Shown here one piece after another: positions 35,622 through 43,948 of a stretch of 64,000 nucleotides of DNA. The stretch is from Acidobacteriota bacterium (GTDB lineage Bacteria; Acidobacteriota; Thermoanaerobaculia; Gp7-AA8): assembly GCA_003223645.1 (NCBI GenBank), contig QHVT01000011.1, positions 62,001-126,000 of the forward strand. Reading direction: 5' to 3'. Numbering within the stretch: position 1 is the stretch's first letter; every line of letters starts with the position of its first letter. Under the pieces are notes generated by a model, which did no database searches, was not told the DNA's origin, and was given only the letters and a program-made list of their open reading frames with translations. The position numbers were made by a program, and so were the translations under genes.

Positions 35622-37205
35622 ATGTCGAGCCTGTCGCAACTGTTTCGCACGAAGTCTCTCGACGAACTGGTGGCCGAGACGCAGGAAGAGGGCCATCAGC
35701 TCAAAAAGGCGCTCGGGCCGTGGAACCTCGTGGCCCTCGGTGTCGGCGCGATCATCGGCGCCGGCATTTTCGCCACCATCGGCACCGCGGCGGCGGGCGA
35801 TATTCATCGTCCCGGCGCCGGCCCGGGACTGATGCTCTCGTTCGTCATCACGGCAATCGTCTGCGGATTCACGGCGCTCTGTTACGCGGAGTTCGCGTCG
35901 ATGGTGCCGGTCTCCGGCTCGGCGTATACATATTCGTACGGCACGCTCGGCGAGCTGGTGGCGTGGATCATCGGCTGGGACTTGATCATCGAGTACGCGA
36001 TCGGCAACGTCGCCGTCGCCATCTCGTGGGCGAACTACATGAACACGCTGCTGCAAGGATTGGGAATCCACTTGCCGGCGTGGCTCACCACCGATTTTCA
36101 GACCGCGACGCGGAAGATGCCGGATGTCGTCGCTTCGGCGCCGCACATTTTCGGTTTCCCGATCGTGATCAACATCCTCGCCTTTTCGATCGTTGCGCTG
36201 ATCACCATCGTGCTGGTGTGGGGGATCCGCGAGAGCGCGAACTTCAACTTCTGGATGGTCGCGCTGAAGCTGCTGGTCCTCGGATTTTTCGTCATCGTCA
36301 GCTTCAAATACGTGAAGCCGGCGAACTGGACGCCCTTCGCTCCGAACGGGATGCATGGAATCTTCTCCGGCGCAGCGGTCGTGTTCTTCGCCTACATCGG
36401 CTTCGATGCCGTCTCGACCACCGCGGAAGAGGCGCGCAATCCGAAGCGCGACATGCCGATCGGCATCATCGGCTCGCTGATCGTCTGCACGATCATTTAC
36501 GGCGTCATCGCGATGGTCTTCACCGGAATGATTCCGTATCGCGCGCTGGTCGGCGCGCTGGCGACCGAACAGGCCGAGCCGCTGACGCTGGCAATGAAGC
36601 ACGTTTCGATGGCGGGCTGGATGGTCGGCATCGTCGCGCTCGGCTCGGTCATCGCGCACACCGCGGTGCTGCTCGTGTTCCAGTTGGGACAGCCGCGCAT
36701 CTTCTTCGCCATGTCACGCGACGGCTTGCTGCCGAAGTTTTTCGCGAAGGTGCATCCGAAATTCCGGACGCCGCACGTCGCGACGATCATCACCGGAATC
36801 TTCGTCGGTGTGGCATCGATGTTCACCACGCTCGAAGAAATGGTCGACCTGACGAACATCGGAACGCTGTTCGCGTTCTTCCTCGTCTGTGTCGGCATCA
36901 TCATCCTGCGCAAGAAAGACCCGCATCGCGAGCGGCCGTTCCGTGTGCCGGGCGGGATCGTGTTGCCGGTCCTCGGCGCGATCAGTTGCGTCGGACTGGC
37001 GTGGTATCTGCCGCCCTCGTCGTGGAAACGCTTCGTGGCCTGGCTCGCGATCGGCCTCGTCTTCTACTTCTCGTATGGGTTTTGGAAGAGCCGGCTGCGC
37101 ACCGGACAGGCGCCGATCCTTCCGGCCGGACACAACGTCGTGCACGACTTCAATCCCGAGTCGCGGTTGCCCGAGCGCGATGTGAACGAGGAAGACAAGA
37201 AGTAA
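35622..37205 (+). CDS. APC family amino acid permease
   Basis: This 527-residue transporter has 12 or more membrane segments and the APC signature GPWNLVALGVGAIIGAGIFATIG in helix 1, GFTALCYAEFASMVPVSGSA in helix 3, and VVFFAYIGFDAVSTTAEEA. It resembles the YfnA/cationic amino acid transporter group. The ATG at 35622 follows the repeat; an in-frame ATG at 35517 lies within the repeat and is not credible. The downstream cupin gene begins at the base after the stop. Confidence 0.9.
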   Translation: MSSLSQLFRTKSLDELVAETQEEGHQLKKALGPWNLVALGVGAIIGAGIFATIGTAAAGDIHRPGAGPGLMLSFVITAIVCGFTALCYAEFASMVPVSGSAYTYSYGTLGELVAWIIGWDLIIEYAIGNVAVAISWANYMNTLLQGLGIHLPAWLTTDFQTATRKMPDVVASAPHIFGFPIVINILAFSIVALITIVLVWGIRESANFNFWMVALKLLVLGFFVIVSFKYVKPANWTPFAPNGMHGIFSGAAVVFFAYIGFDAVSTTAEEARNPKRDMPIGIIGSLIVCTIIYGVIAMVFTGMIPYRALVGALATEQAEPLTLAMKHVSMAGWMVGIVALGSVIAHTAVLLVFQLGQPRIFFAMSRDGLLPKFFAKVHPKFRTPHVATIITGIFVGVASMFTTLEEMVDLTNIGTLFAFFLVCVGIIILRKKDPHRERPFRVPGGIVLPVLGAISCVGLAWYLPPSSWKRFVAWLAIGLVFYFSYGFWKSRLRTGQAPILPAGHNVVHDFNPESRLPERDVNEEDKK

Positions 37206-37604
37206 GTGCATCCGCGCGCGCAACAGCTCATCGATGCGCTTGGCTTGAAACCGCACCCCGAGGGTGGGTGGTACCGGCAGGTGTACAAATCGGAAGAGCG
37301 CGTGATGCGCATGCGCGACGGCGCAGAGCGCAGCGCGATCACCACGATTTACTTTCTGCTCGTCGCAGGAACGGAGAGCGCGCCACACGTCGTGCAGTCG
37401 GACGAGGTGTGGCATTTCTACGAAGGCGATCCGCTCGAGTTGATGATCGGTGATGAGAGAGTTGCGCTCGATGCCGATCATCGCGTGCACGTCGTTCCTG
37501 CGCGCGTGCTGCAGTCCGCGCGGCCGTTAGGCGCATACACATTCGTCGGCTGCAGCGTCGGACCGGGATTCGAGTTCGACGACTTCGAATTACGAGGCGC
37601 CTAG
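37206..37604 (+). CDS. DUF985-type cupin, 132 aa
   Basis: This is a small cupin of the DUF985 (YML079w-like) family. Seen are LKPHPEGGWYRQVYKS, AITTIYFLLVAG, and HVVQSDEVWHFYEGDPLELMI, with C-terminal GCSVGPGFEFDDFEL. The start is GTG at 37206, directly after the permease TAA, so it is co-translated. The biochemical role of this family is not established. Confidence 0.85.
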   Translation: MHPRAQQLIDALGLKPHPEGGWYRQVYKSEERVMRMRDGAERSAITTIYFLLVAGTESAPHVVQSDEVWHFYEGDPLELMIGDERVALDADHRVHVVPARVLQSARPLGAYTFVGCSVGPGFEFDDFELRGA

Positions 37605-37675
37605 TGGAGCGGCGGCCGCTTCGGCCGCCGGCCCTTCGCGAGAACCCGGCGGCCGAGGGCGGCCGCCGCTCCACC
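37604..37675. repeat. Inverted repeat, GTGGAGCGGC family
   Basis: GTGGAGCGGCGGCCGC pairs with GCGGCCGCCGCTCCAC. It starts at the last base of the DUF985 stop. A second copy lies at 60373-60441. It is likely a terminator for the permease-cupin pair. Confidence 0.92.
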
Positions 37676-37752
37676 TGTTCACTTCCGGACAGCGCGTTCA
37701 TTCCTGAACACGTCGCTCGCGCTAAACCACTGAAAACACAAGCGCCAAAGCT

Positions 37753-37766
37753 GGTACGCCGCTCGC
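37753..37766 (+). promoter_or_regulatory. Candidate sigma-54 -24/-12 promoter
   Basis: CTGGTACGCCGCTCGC has GG at 37753-37754 and GC at 37765-37766, exactly 10 bp apart, close to TGGCACG-N4-TTGC. A dyad TGTTCA...TGAACA lies about 40-75 bp upstream. The predicted transcript would start only about 5 nt before the ATG, which weakens the case. Confidence 0.35.
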
Positions 37767-37782
37767 GATAAGTGAGCGCCGT

Positions 37783-39027
37783 ATGGATCGTGAAATCGCC
37801 CCCGAAGTTCGCAGGCGCAGGATCGTGCGGCGCGTCGCCGTCGCGATCATCGCCGTGGCCGCGGTCGTCTTTTCGTTCGCGGCGACGATTCAGTGGCTGC
37901 GCCCTTCGATCCATCGCAGCGACATCCGCATCGCGCGAGTGGAGCGCGGCTCCGTCGACGCGACCCTGCAGGCGAGCGGCACGATCGTTCCGCTCGTCGA
38001 GCAGGTCGTGTCGAGTCCCGTCGAGGCGCGCGTGCTGCGCATCGGACGTCACGCCGGCGATCGCGTGCATGCCGGCGACGAACTTCTGACGCTCGACACC
38101 GCGTCGACGCGCCTCGATGCCGAGCGCTTGCGCGAGCGTGTCGCGCAGAAGGAAAGCGAGAGCGCGCAGTTGCGACTGCACGTCGATGAAGACGTGGCCA
38201 CACTCGCCGCGCAGATCGAGCAGAAGAAGCTCGACGTGCAGATCCTGCACTACACGTCCGATCAGAAATCGAAGTTGCGCGAGGCGGGACTCGCATCCGA
38301 ACAGGAAGCGCTCGCAGCCGCGGCCGCGGCGAAGAAGAGCGACATCGAGCTGCGCCAACTCGAGGATGCGCTCGCGCGCTCGAAGCGCTCGCGCGACGCG
38401 CAGCTCGCGGGCGCGCAGATGGATCTCAACATCGCGCGTCGCGAGCATGAAGCATCCGAACATCAACTGCAGCTCGCGATGTTGCGAGCGGAGCGCGACG
38501 GCGTGCTGACGTCGATCGTGAGCGAAGAAGGGGCGACAGTGCGTCGCGGCGACATCCTCGCGCGCGTCGCCGACCTCTCATCGTTCCGCGTCGCCGCGAC
38601 GATCTCCGATCTGCACGCGGCCAAGCTCGCGCCGGGAATGCGCGCCCGCGTCAAGCTCGCCGAAGGCCGGATCCTCGGCGGCAGCATCACCGCGGTCGAT
38701 CCGCGCATCGAAGGCGGCGTCGTCCGCTTCACGGTCGCGCTCGACGAGCCCGCGTATCCGTCGCTGCGCAACAACATCCGTGCGGACGTCTTTGTCATCA
38801 CCGGCGTCCGCACCAACACGCTTCGCGCCCCCCGCGGCGCCCTCGGCCAGGGCTCATCCGAAGATCTCTTTGTCGTGCGCGGCGACAAGGCCGTGCGAAG
38901 AAACGTCCGCTACGGAATCGTCGGCGACGACTTCATCGAGATCCTCGATGGCGTCCACGAACGCGACGAAGTCGTGATCTCGAACATGAACGATTACGCC
39001 GGAGTGAAAGAGCTCCGGCTCAAGTGA
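37783..39027 (+). CDS. Periplasmic adaptor (HlyD/MacA-like membrane fusion protein)
   Basis: This 414-residue protein has one N-terminal membrane anchor (VAVAIIAVAAVVFSFAATI), a split lipoyl/barrel domain (EARVLRIGRHAGDRVHAGDELLTLD and DGVLTSIVSEEGATVRRGDILA) and a long alpha-helical hairpin about residues 110-230. It would link the inner-membrane ABC permeases to an outer-membrane channel; no TolC-like gene is in the window. It begins the operon that continues with ATPase and two permeases. No clear ribosome binding site precedes the ATG. Confidence 0.9.
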   Translation: MDREIAPEVRRRRIVRRVAVAIIAVAAVVFSFAATIQWLRPSIHRSDIRIARVERGSVDATLQASGTIVPLVEQVVSSPVEARVLRIGRHAGDRVHAGDELLTLDTASTRLDAERLRERVAQKESESAQLRLHVDEDVATLAAQIEQKKLDVQILHYTSDQKSKLREAGLASEQEALAAAAAAKKSDIELRQLEDALARSKRSRDAQLAGAQMDLNIARREHEASEHQLQLAMLRAERDGVLTSIVSEEGATVRRGDILARVADLSSFRVAATISDLHAAKLAPGMRARVKLAEGRILGGSITAVDPRIEGGVVRFTVALDEPAYPSLRNNIRADVFVITGVRTNTLRAPRGALGQGSSEDLFVVRGDKAVRRNVRYGIVGDDFIEILDGVHERDEVVISNMNDYAGVKELRLK

Positions 39028-39030
39028 AAG

Positions 39031-39125
39031 GTGCTGGGTGCTGAGTGCAGGGTGCTGGGTGCTGGGTGCTGAGGAGCAAAGCTTCTAACCCAGCACCCAG
39101 CACCCAGCACGCAGCACGTGGCACC
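39031..39125. repeat. Inverted repeat, GGTGCTG family, inside the ABC operon
   Basis: Arms of 7-bp GGTGCTG / CAGCACC units flank the loop GAGCAAAGCTTCTAA. The same loop recurs in 39805-39913. It ends just before the AGGAGGA ribosome binding site of the ATPase gene, so folding could influence translation. Confidence 0.93.
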
Positions 39126-39135
39126 AGGAGGAATG

Positions 39136-39798
39136 ATGATCAAGCTGGAAAACATCGACAAGGTCTATCGCACCGCGCGCGTGGAGACGCTGGCGCTTCA
39201 CAACATCAACCTCGACGTCCCGTCGGGCGAGTTCGTCTCGGTGATGGGGCCGTCGGGCTGCGGCAAGAGCACGCTGCTCAATCTCATCGGCCTGCTCGAC
39301 CGCCCGACCGCCGGCACGCTGGCGATCGACGGGCAGAACGTCGAGACGAGCGAGCGCAAGCTCGCGCGCGTCCGCAACGAGAAGCTCGGCTTCGTCTTTC
39401 AGACGTTTCATCTCGTGCCCGATCTCAAGGTCATCGACAATGTCGAGATCCCGCTTTTGTATCGAAAGATGAGTGGGGCGCAGCGGCGCAAGCTCGCCGC
39501 CGCCGCGCTCGACCGCGTCGGCCTCTCGTCGCGCATGCAGCACTTCCCGACGCAGCTCTCCGGCGGACAGCAGCAGCGCGTCGCCATCGCGCGCGCGATC
39601 GTCGGCAAGCCGCGCATCCTCCTCGCCGACGAGCCGACCGGCAATCTCGACTCGGCGATGGGCGACGAGATCATGGACATCCTGCACGAGCTCAATCGCG
39701 AAGAGAAAACGACGATCGTAATGGTCACGCACGACGACCGCTTCGCGCGCCGCACCGATCGCATCGTGCGCCTCTTCGACGGACGGCGGGTGGCGTAG
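39136..39798 (+). CDS. ABC transporter ATP-binding protein, MacB/LolD type
   Basis: This 220-residue ATPase has Walker [11 protein letters not shown]-loop [11 protein letters not shown], signature [14 protein letters not shown], Walker [14 protein letters not shown] and the switch His in VMVTHD. It energises the exporter formed with the flanking adaptor and permeases. ATG codons at 39133 and 39136 are both possible; the AGGAGGA at 39126-39132 fits 39136 better. Confidence 0.93.
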   Translation: MIKLENIDKVYRTARVETLALHNINLDVPSGEFVSVMGPSGCGKSTLLNLIGLLDRPTAGTLAIDGQNVETSERKLARVRNEKLGFVFQTFHLVPDLKVIDNVEIPLLYRKMSGAQRRKLAAAALDRVGLSSRMQHFPTQLSGGQQQRVAIARAIVGKPRILLADEPTGNLDSAMGDEIMDILHELNREEKTTIVMVTHDDRFARRTDRIVRLFDGRRVA

Positions 39799-39804
39799 AG
39801 AAGC

Positions 39805-39913
39805 GGTGCAGGTGATGAGTGCTGAGTGCTGAGTGCAGGGTGCTGAGGAGCAAAGCTTCTAACCCAGCACCCAGCACCCAGCACCCAGCACTCTGCACCC
39901 AGCACTCAGCACC
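39805..39913. repeat. Inverted repeat, GGTGCTG family, second copy in the ABC operon
   Basis: Left arm units are GAGTGCT/GGTGCTG; right arm units are CAGCACC/CAGCACT. The loop sequence GAGCAAAGCTTCTAA is identical to that at 39031-39125, although arm lengths differ. Confidence 0.93.
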
Positions 39914-39928
39914 CGAAAGGAATCATGC

Positions 39929-41176
39929 ATGCGTAACTATCTAACTCTCGCGCTAAAGGTGTTGACGCGAAGAAAGTTCTTCACCTTCATCTCCCTCTTC
40001 GGCGTCAGCGTGACGCTGCTCGTGCTGATGGTGTTCACGGCGATCGCGGACAACGTCTTCTCGCCGCGTGCGCCGGAGTCGCGCTTCGACCGCGTGCTCT
40101 GCGCTTACGCGGTCGGCTGGTACGGCGATGGCGGCACGAGCCACAGCGGATGGCCGTCGTATGCGTTTCTCGACAAGTACGTGCGCACGCTGCCCGGCGC
40201 CGAGAAAGTGGCGGTGTTCACGACACCCGAGGGGACGGCGATTTACAAAGACGGACGCCGCACCGATGCGATCCTGCGCACGACCGACGGCGAATACTGG
40301 CGCATTCTCGATTTTCGTTTTCTCGAAGGACGCGCGCTCACGAATGCGGATGACACCCAGGGCGCGTACGTCGCCGTGATCACCGACAAGCTGCGCGAGC
40401 AGCTGTTCGGCGGCAAAGTGAAAGCCGAAGGACAGACGATCAGCATCGACGGCCGTCCGTTTCGCGTCGTCGGCGTCGTGAAGCGCGTCCCGGCGATGCG
40501 GCTTGCCGGCTATGCCGACGTATGGGTTCCGCTCCGCACGCTCGCGCCGAGCGGCTTCGAGACCGAGATGCTCAACGGCCACTATCAGGGCATCGTGTTG
40601 GCGAAGAGCCGCGCCGATTTTCCGCGCCTGCGCCGCGAGTTCGCGACGCGCATCGCGGCAATCAAGCCGATCGATCCGCGCTTCACGACCGTGAAGTCGA
40701 GCCTCGACACGACGTTCCAGTTCTTCGCGCGCATGTTCGCGCCGGGCAATCAATACGATCCGAACCGCGTCCTCTTCACCGCGTCGTTCTTCTCGATCCT
40801 CGCGCTGCTGTTCATGGCGCTGCCCGCGCTCAATCTCGTCATCATCGGTCTCAGTCGCATCCTCGAGCGCTCGTCGGAGATTGGAGTGCGCAAGGCGTTT
40901 GGCGCGCCGCGCGGCGCGCTGATCCGGCAGTTCGTGCTCGAGAACCTCGTCCTCACGTTTCTGGGCGCGCTGATCGGCTTCGTGCTGTCCGGCATCGTGC
41001 TGGCGATTCTCAACGGCACGGTCCCGATCGTGAACGGCGGACTCGATCTCAACGTGCGCATCTTCTTCTACGCGATGCTGATCGCCGCGTTCTTCGGCGT
41101 CGTCTCCGGCCTCTATCCCGCCTGGCGCATGTCGCGCCTTCATCCTGTCGCCGCGCTGCGCGGAGGTGTCCTGTGA
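39929..41176 (+). CDS. ABC transporter permease (FtsX/MacB-like), first
   Basis: This 415-residue permease has one N-terminal membrane helix (FFTFISLFGVSVTLLVLMVF), a large periplasmic MacB core domain about residues 45-270, and three C-terminal helices. The cytoplasmic coupling motif is ILERSSEIGVRKAFGAPRG, and the end is SRLHPVAALRGG. It probably heterodimerises with the next gene product, whose GTG overlaps this stop (GTGA). Confidence 0.92.
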   Translation: MRNYLTLALKVLTRRKFFTFISLFGVSVTLLVLMVFTAIADNVFSPRAPESRFDRVLCAYAVGWYGDGGTSHSGWPSYAFLDKYVRTLPGAEKVAVFTTPEGTAIYKDGRRTDAILRTTDGEYWRILDFRFLEGRALTNADDTQGAYVAVITDKLREQLFGGKVKAEGQTISIDGRPFRVVGVVKRVPAMRLAGYADVWVPLRTLAPSGFETEMLNGHYQGIVLAKSRADFPRLRREFATRIAAIKPIDPRFTTVKSSLDTTFQFFARMFAPGNQYDPNRVLFTASFFSILALLFMALPALNLVIIGLSRILERSSEIGVRKAFGAPRGALIRQFVLENLVLTFLGALIGFVLSGIVLAILNGTVPIVNGGLDLNVRIFFYAMLIAAFFGVVSGLYPAWRMSRLHPVAALRGGVL

Positions 41177-42363
41177 TTCGTCATCTGCTCAAGCTGATCT
41201 GGAACCGCAAGCGCGCCAATGCGCTGGTGATGATGGAGATCTTCTTCTCGTTTCTCGTCCTCTTCGCGGTGCTGTCGTTCGCGTTCTCCGCGATCGGGCG
41301 CTGGAACGATCCCCTCGGATACGACTGGCACGACGTCTGGATCGTGCAGCTCAACGTCGCCGGACATGAGCCGGGCGAAACCGACGAGTTCAAGCCGACG
41401 CTCGACCGTCTCTTGCGCGAGACGAAAACGTTCAGCGAGATCGAAGCGGTCTCGCTCGCCGACACGCCGCCGTACAACATGTCGACGAACTCCGGCACGT
41501 GGATGATCGGCGGAAAGAAGATTCGCATTACACGCGATGACGCGACGGACGGATACGCCGATGTGATGCGCATGCGCGTGCTGCGCGGCCGTTGGTTCAG
41601 CCGCGAAGACGACGCGCTCAATTTCGTTCCGGTCGTGATCGATAGCGATCTCGCCGGCACGCTTTACGCCGGCAAGGATCCCCTCGGACAGAAATTCGAC
41701 AGCGACGAATCGACCGAATGGCGCGTCGTCGGCGTGATTCCTCCGTATCGAAAGGACGGCGAGACCTCCGCGAGGGGAATGAACATGGCCTTCACGCGCG
41801 TCTCGCTCGTCAGTCCGAAAGGGCGCGCGCCGCGCAACATGGTGATCCGCGTGAAGCCCGGAACCGGCGCCGCCTTCGAAGAAAAACTCGTGCGCCGTTT
41901 GCACGACGTCGTGCCCGACGTTCCGTTCACGCTCACGCGCATGGACCGCCTGCGCGGTCTCTCGCTTCGCCTGCATCTCGTTCCGCTCATCCTCAGCAGC
42001 ATCGTCGCGTTCTTCCTGATGTCGATGGTCGCCCTCGGGCTGACCGGCGTTCTCTGGCAGAGCGTGACGCGCCGCACGCGCGAGCTCGGACTGCGGCGCG
42101 CGGTCGGCGCGAGCGGCAGCGGCGTGCGCAACCAGGTGCTGATCGAAGTTGCACTCATCGCAACACTGGCGGTGATCGTCGGCCTCGTCGTGATCCTGCA
42201 GCTCCCGCTCCTCGGCATCTTTTCCGCGCTCACGCCGCTCGTCTACACCCTCGGCATCATCGGCGCGCTTGCGGCGATCTACGCCATCACGTTAGTTTCG
42301 GCGCTGTACCCGAGCTGGCTGGCCTCGCGGCTCACGCCGGCGGAAGCGTTGCGATATGAGTAA
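41173..42363 (+). CDS. ABC transporter permease (FtsX/MacB-like), second
   Basis: This 396-residue permease has the same architecture as its neighbour: N-terminal helix (MMEIFFSFLVLFAVLSFAFS), periplasmic MacB core, coupling motif TRRTRELGLRRAVGASGSG and three C-terminal helices ending LTPAEALRYE. The start is GTG at 41173, overlapping the previous stop by 4 bp. The transported substrate is unknown. Confidence 0.92.
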   Translation: MIRHLLKLIWNRKRANALVMMEIFFSFLVLFAVLSFAFSAIGRWNDPLGYDWHDVWIVQLNVAGHEPGETDEFKPTLDRLLRETKTFSEIEAVSLADTPPYNMSTNSGTWMIGGKKIRITRDDATDGYADVMRMRVLRGRWFSREDDALNFVPVVIDSDLAGTLYAGKDPLGQKFDSDESTEWRVVGVIPPYRKDGETSARGMNMAFTRVSLVSPKGRAPRNMVIRVKPGTGAAFEEKLVRRLHDVVPDVPFTLTRMDRLRGLSLRLHLVPLILSSIVAFFLMSMVALGLTGVLWQSVTRRTRELGLRRAVGASGSGVRNQVLIEVALIATLAVIVGLVVILQLPLLGIFSALTPLVYTLGIIGALAAIYAITLVSALYPSWLASRLTPAEALRYE

Positions 42364-42371
42364 AAGCAAAC

Positions 42372-42471
42372 TGTCATCCCGAGCGTGAGCGAGGGACCTG
42401 GGGCGGGTGGGGCACGATGCTCGTGCCTGCCGCCCCTCCCGCCCAGGTCCCTCGCTACGCTCGGGATGACA
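42372..42471. repeat. Inverted repeat, TCATCCCGAGC family
   Basis: TGTCATCCCGAGCG / CGCTCGGGATGACA outer arms continue through GAGGGACCTGGG / CCCAGGTCCCTC. The centre holds another hairpin, GCACGA-TGC-TCGTGC. It separates the permease operon from the regulator gene. Confidence 0.95.
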
Positions 42472-42481
42472 AACAAAGTCA

Positions 42482-43885
42482 ATGTCCGCCATTCTCATCG
42501 TCGATGACGACGCGTCGATCACCGCGTCGCTGGCGCTGCTGCTGAAGCAGCACGGCTATCGATCCGTGTCCGCGCATTCTCAGGTCGAGGCGCTCGCGGC
42601 GTTGCGTCGCGAGCGTCCACGCCTCGTGATCCAGGACATGAACTTCAGCCGGCAGACGAGCGGCGAAGAGGGACTCGACTTGCTCGAGCGCATCCGCGCC
42701 GCGGAGCCGTCGCTGCCCGTCATCCTCATCACCGCGTGGGGATCGATCGCGCTCGCGGTCGAAGGGATGAAGCGCGGCGCGGCCGACTTCATTACCAAGC
42801 CGTGGTCGAACGCGACGGTGATCCAGTCGATCGAGACGACGCTGAAGCTCGCGGACTCGCGCGCGCCGGAATCGAGTCTCACGCGCGCGGAGCTTGACGA
42901 GCAGTACGACTTCTCGAACATCATCGGCTCCGACGCGAAGATGGTGCGTCTCCTCGAGATGATCGGCCGCGTCGCGCCGACCGATGCCTCGGTGCTGATC
43001 ACGGGCGAGAGCGGTACTGGCAAAGAGCTCGTGGCCGAGGCGCTGCATCGCAACAGCCGCCGGCGCGGCGGCGCGTTCGTGAAGGTGAACCTCGGCGGGA
43101 TCTCGTCGACGTTGTTCGAGAGCGAAATGTTCGGACACGTGCGCGGCGCGTTCACCGACGCGCGCGAAACGCGACGCGGACGATTCGAGACGGCTGACGG
43201 CGGGACGATTTTTCTCGATGAGATCGGCGAGCTCGATGCGCAATCGCAGGTGAAGCTGCTGCGCGTGTTGCAGGACCGCACGTTCGAAGTCCTCGGCACG
43301 AGCCGTCCGCGCACCGTCGACGTGCGCGTCGTCGCGGCGACGAATCGCACGCTGCACGAGATGGTGCAGCGCGGCGAGTTTCGCGAAGACCTCTTGTATC
43401 GACTGAACCTCATCAACATCCACCTGCCGCCGCTGCGCGATCGCCGCGGCGACATCCCGCCGCTCGTCAATCACTTCCGGGGGCTCGCGAATGAAGCGTA
43501 CGGAACGAGCGTCGAGTCGATCTCCACGCGAGCGATGGACTGGCTGCGCTCGGGTACGTGGCCGGGCAACATCCGTCAGCTAAAACAGACGATCGAACGC
43601 GCGCTATTGATCCGCGGCGGCCGCGAGCTCGACGTCGACGACTTCTTCGCGGTCCGCGACGCCGCGTCCGCGCCGGCGCCCGACGTCGCGCTCCCCGAGG
43701 CGGGCACGATCACGCTCGACGAACTGGAGAAGCGGATGATCGAGAAGTGCCTGAAGCACTACGAAGGCAACATCTCGCGCATGGCCGAGGCGCTGGGACT
43801 CTCGCGGGCGGCGTTGTACCGGCGGTTCGAGAAGTATGGGATCGAGGTGAAAGCAGAAAGCAGAAATCAGAAAGCAGAAAGCTAA
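42482..43885 (+). CDS. NtrC-family sigma-54-dependent response regulator
   Basis: This 467-residue regulator has a receiver domain with phosphoacceptor Asp52 (LVIQDMNFS), an AAA+ domain with Walker A GESGTGKE, Walker B GGTIFLDEIGEL, and a C-terminal Fis-type helix-turn-helix (GNISRMAEALGLSRAALYRRF). The sigma-54 contact loop reads GAFTDA instead of GAFTGA, a variant known from some regulators. The last residues (KAESRNQKAES) are encoded by the inverted repeat at 43850. Position after the exporter suggests it activates that operon with the kinase encoded downstream. Confidence 0.93.
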   Translation: MSAILIVDDDASITASLALLLKQHGYRSVSAHSQVEALAALRRERPRLVIQDMNFSRQTSGEEGLDLLERIRAAEPSLPVILITAWGSIALAVEGMKRGAADFITKPWSNATVIQSIETTLKLADSRAPESSLTRAELDEQYDFSNIIGSDAKMVRLLEMIGRVAPTDASVLITGESGTGKELVAEALHRNSRRRGGAFVKVNLGGISSTLFESEMFGHVRGAFTDARETRRGRFETADGGTIFLDEIGELDAQSQVKLLRVLQDRTFEVLGTSRPRTVDVRVVAATNRTLHEMVQRGEFREDLLYRLNLINIHLPPLRDRRGDIPPLVNHFRGLANEAYGTSVESISTRAMDWLRSGTWPGNIRQLKQTIERALLIRGGRELDVDDFFAVRDAASAPAPDVALPEAGTITLDELEKRMIEKCLKHYEGNISRMAEALGLSRAALYRRFEKYGIEVKAESRNQKAES

Positions 43886-43943
43886 AAAAGAACGTTCTGC
43901 TTCTTGCCGTCCTTTCTGCTTTTTGATTTCTGCTTTCTGATTT
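43850..43943. repeat. Inverted repeat, GCAGAAA family, overlapping the regulator 3' end
   Basis: 7-bp GCAGAAA/TCAGAAA units pair with TTTCTGC/TTTCTGA units, with an inner palindrome AGAACGTTCT. The left arm is read as the C-terminus of the NtrC-like protein, and the right arm ends 5 bp before the kinase ATG. Confidence 0.92.
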
Positions 43944-43948
43944 ACCCC

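Noticed and set aside
33975-36659. Single 894-residue minus-strand protein
   Set aside because: Only the part from 35459 downward matches aldehyde dehydrogenase; the rest is antisense to the amino acid permease and passes through an inverted repeat.
42482-43885. Defective NtrC regulator because of GAFTDA
   Set aside because: GAFTDA occurs in some regulators of this class and all ATPase motifs are intact, so loss of function is not supported.
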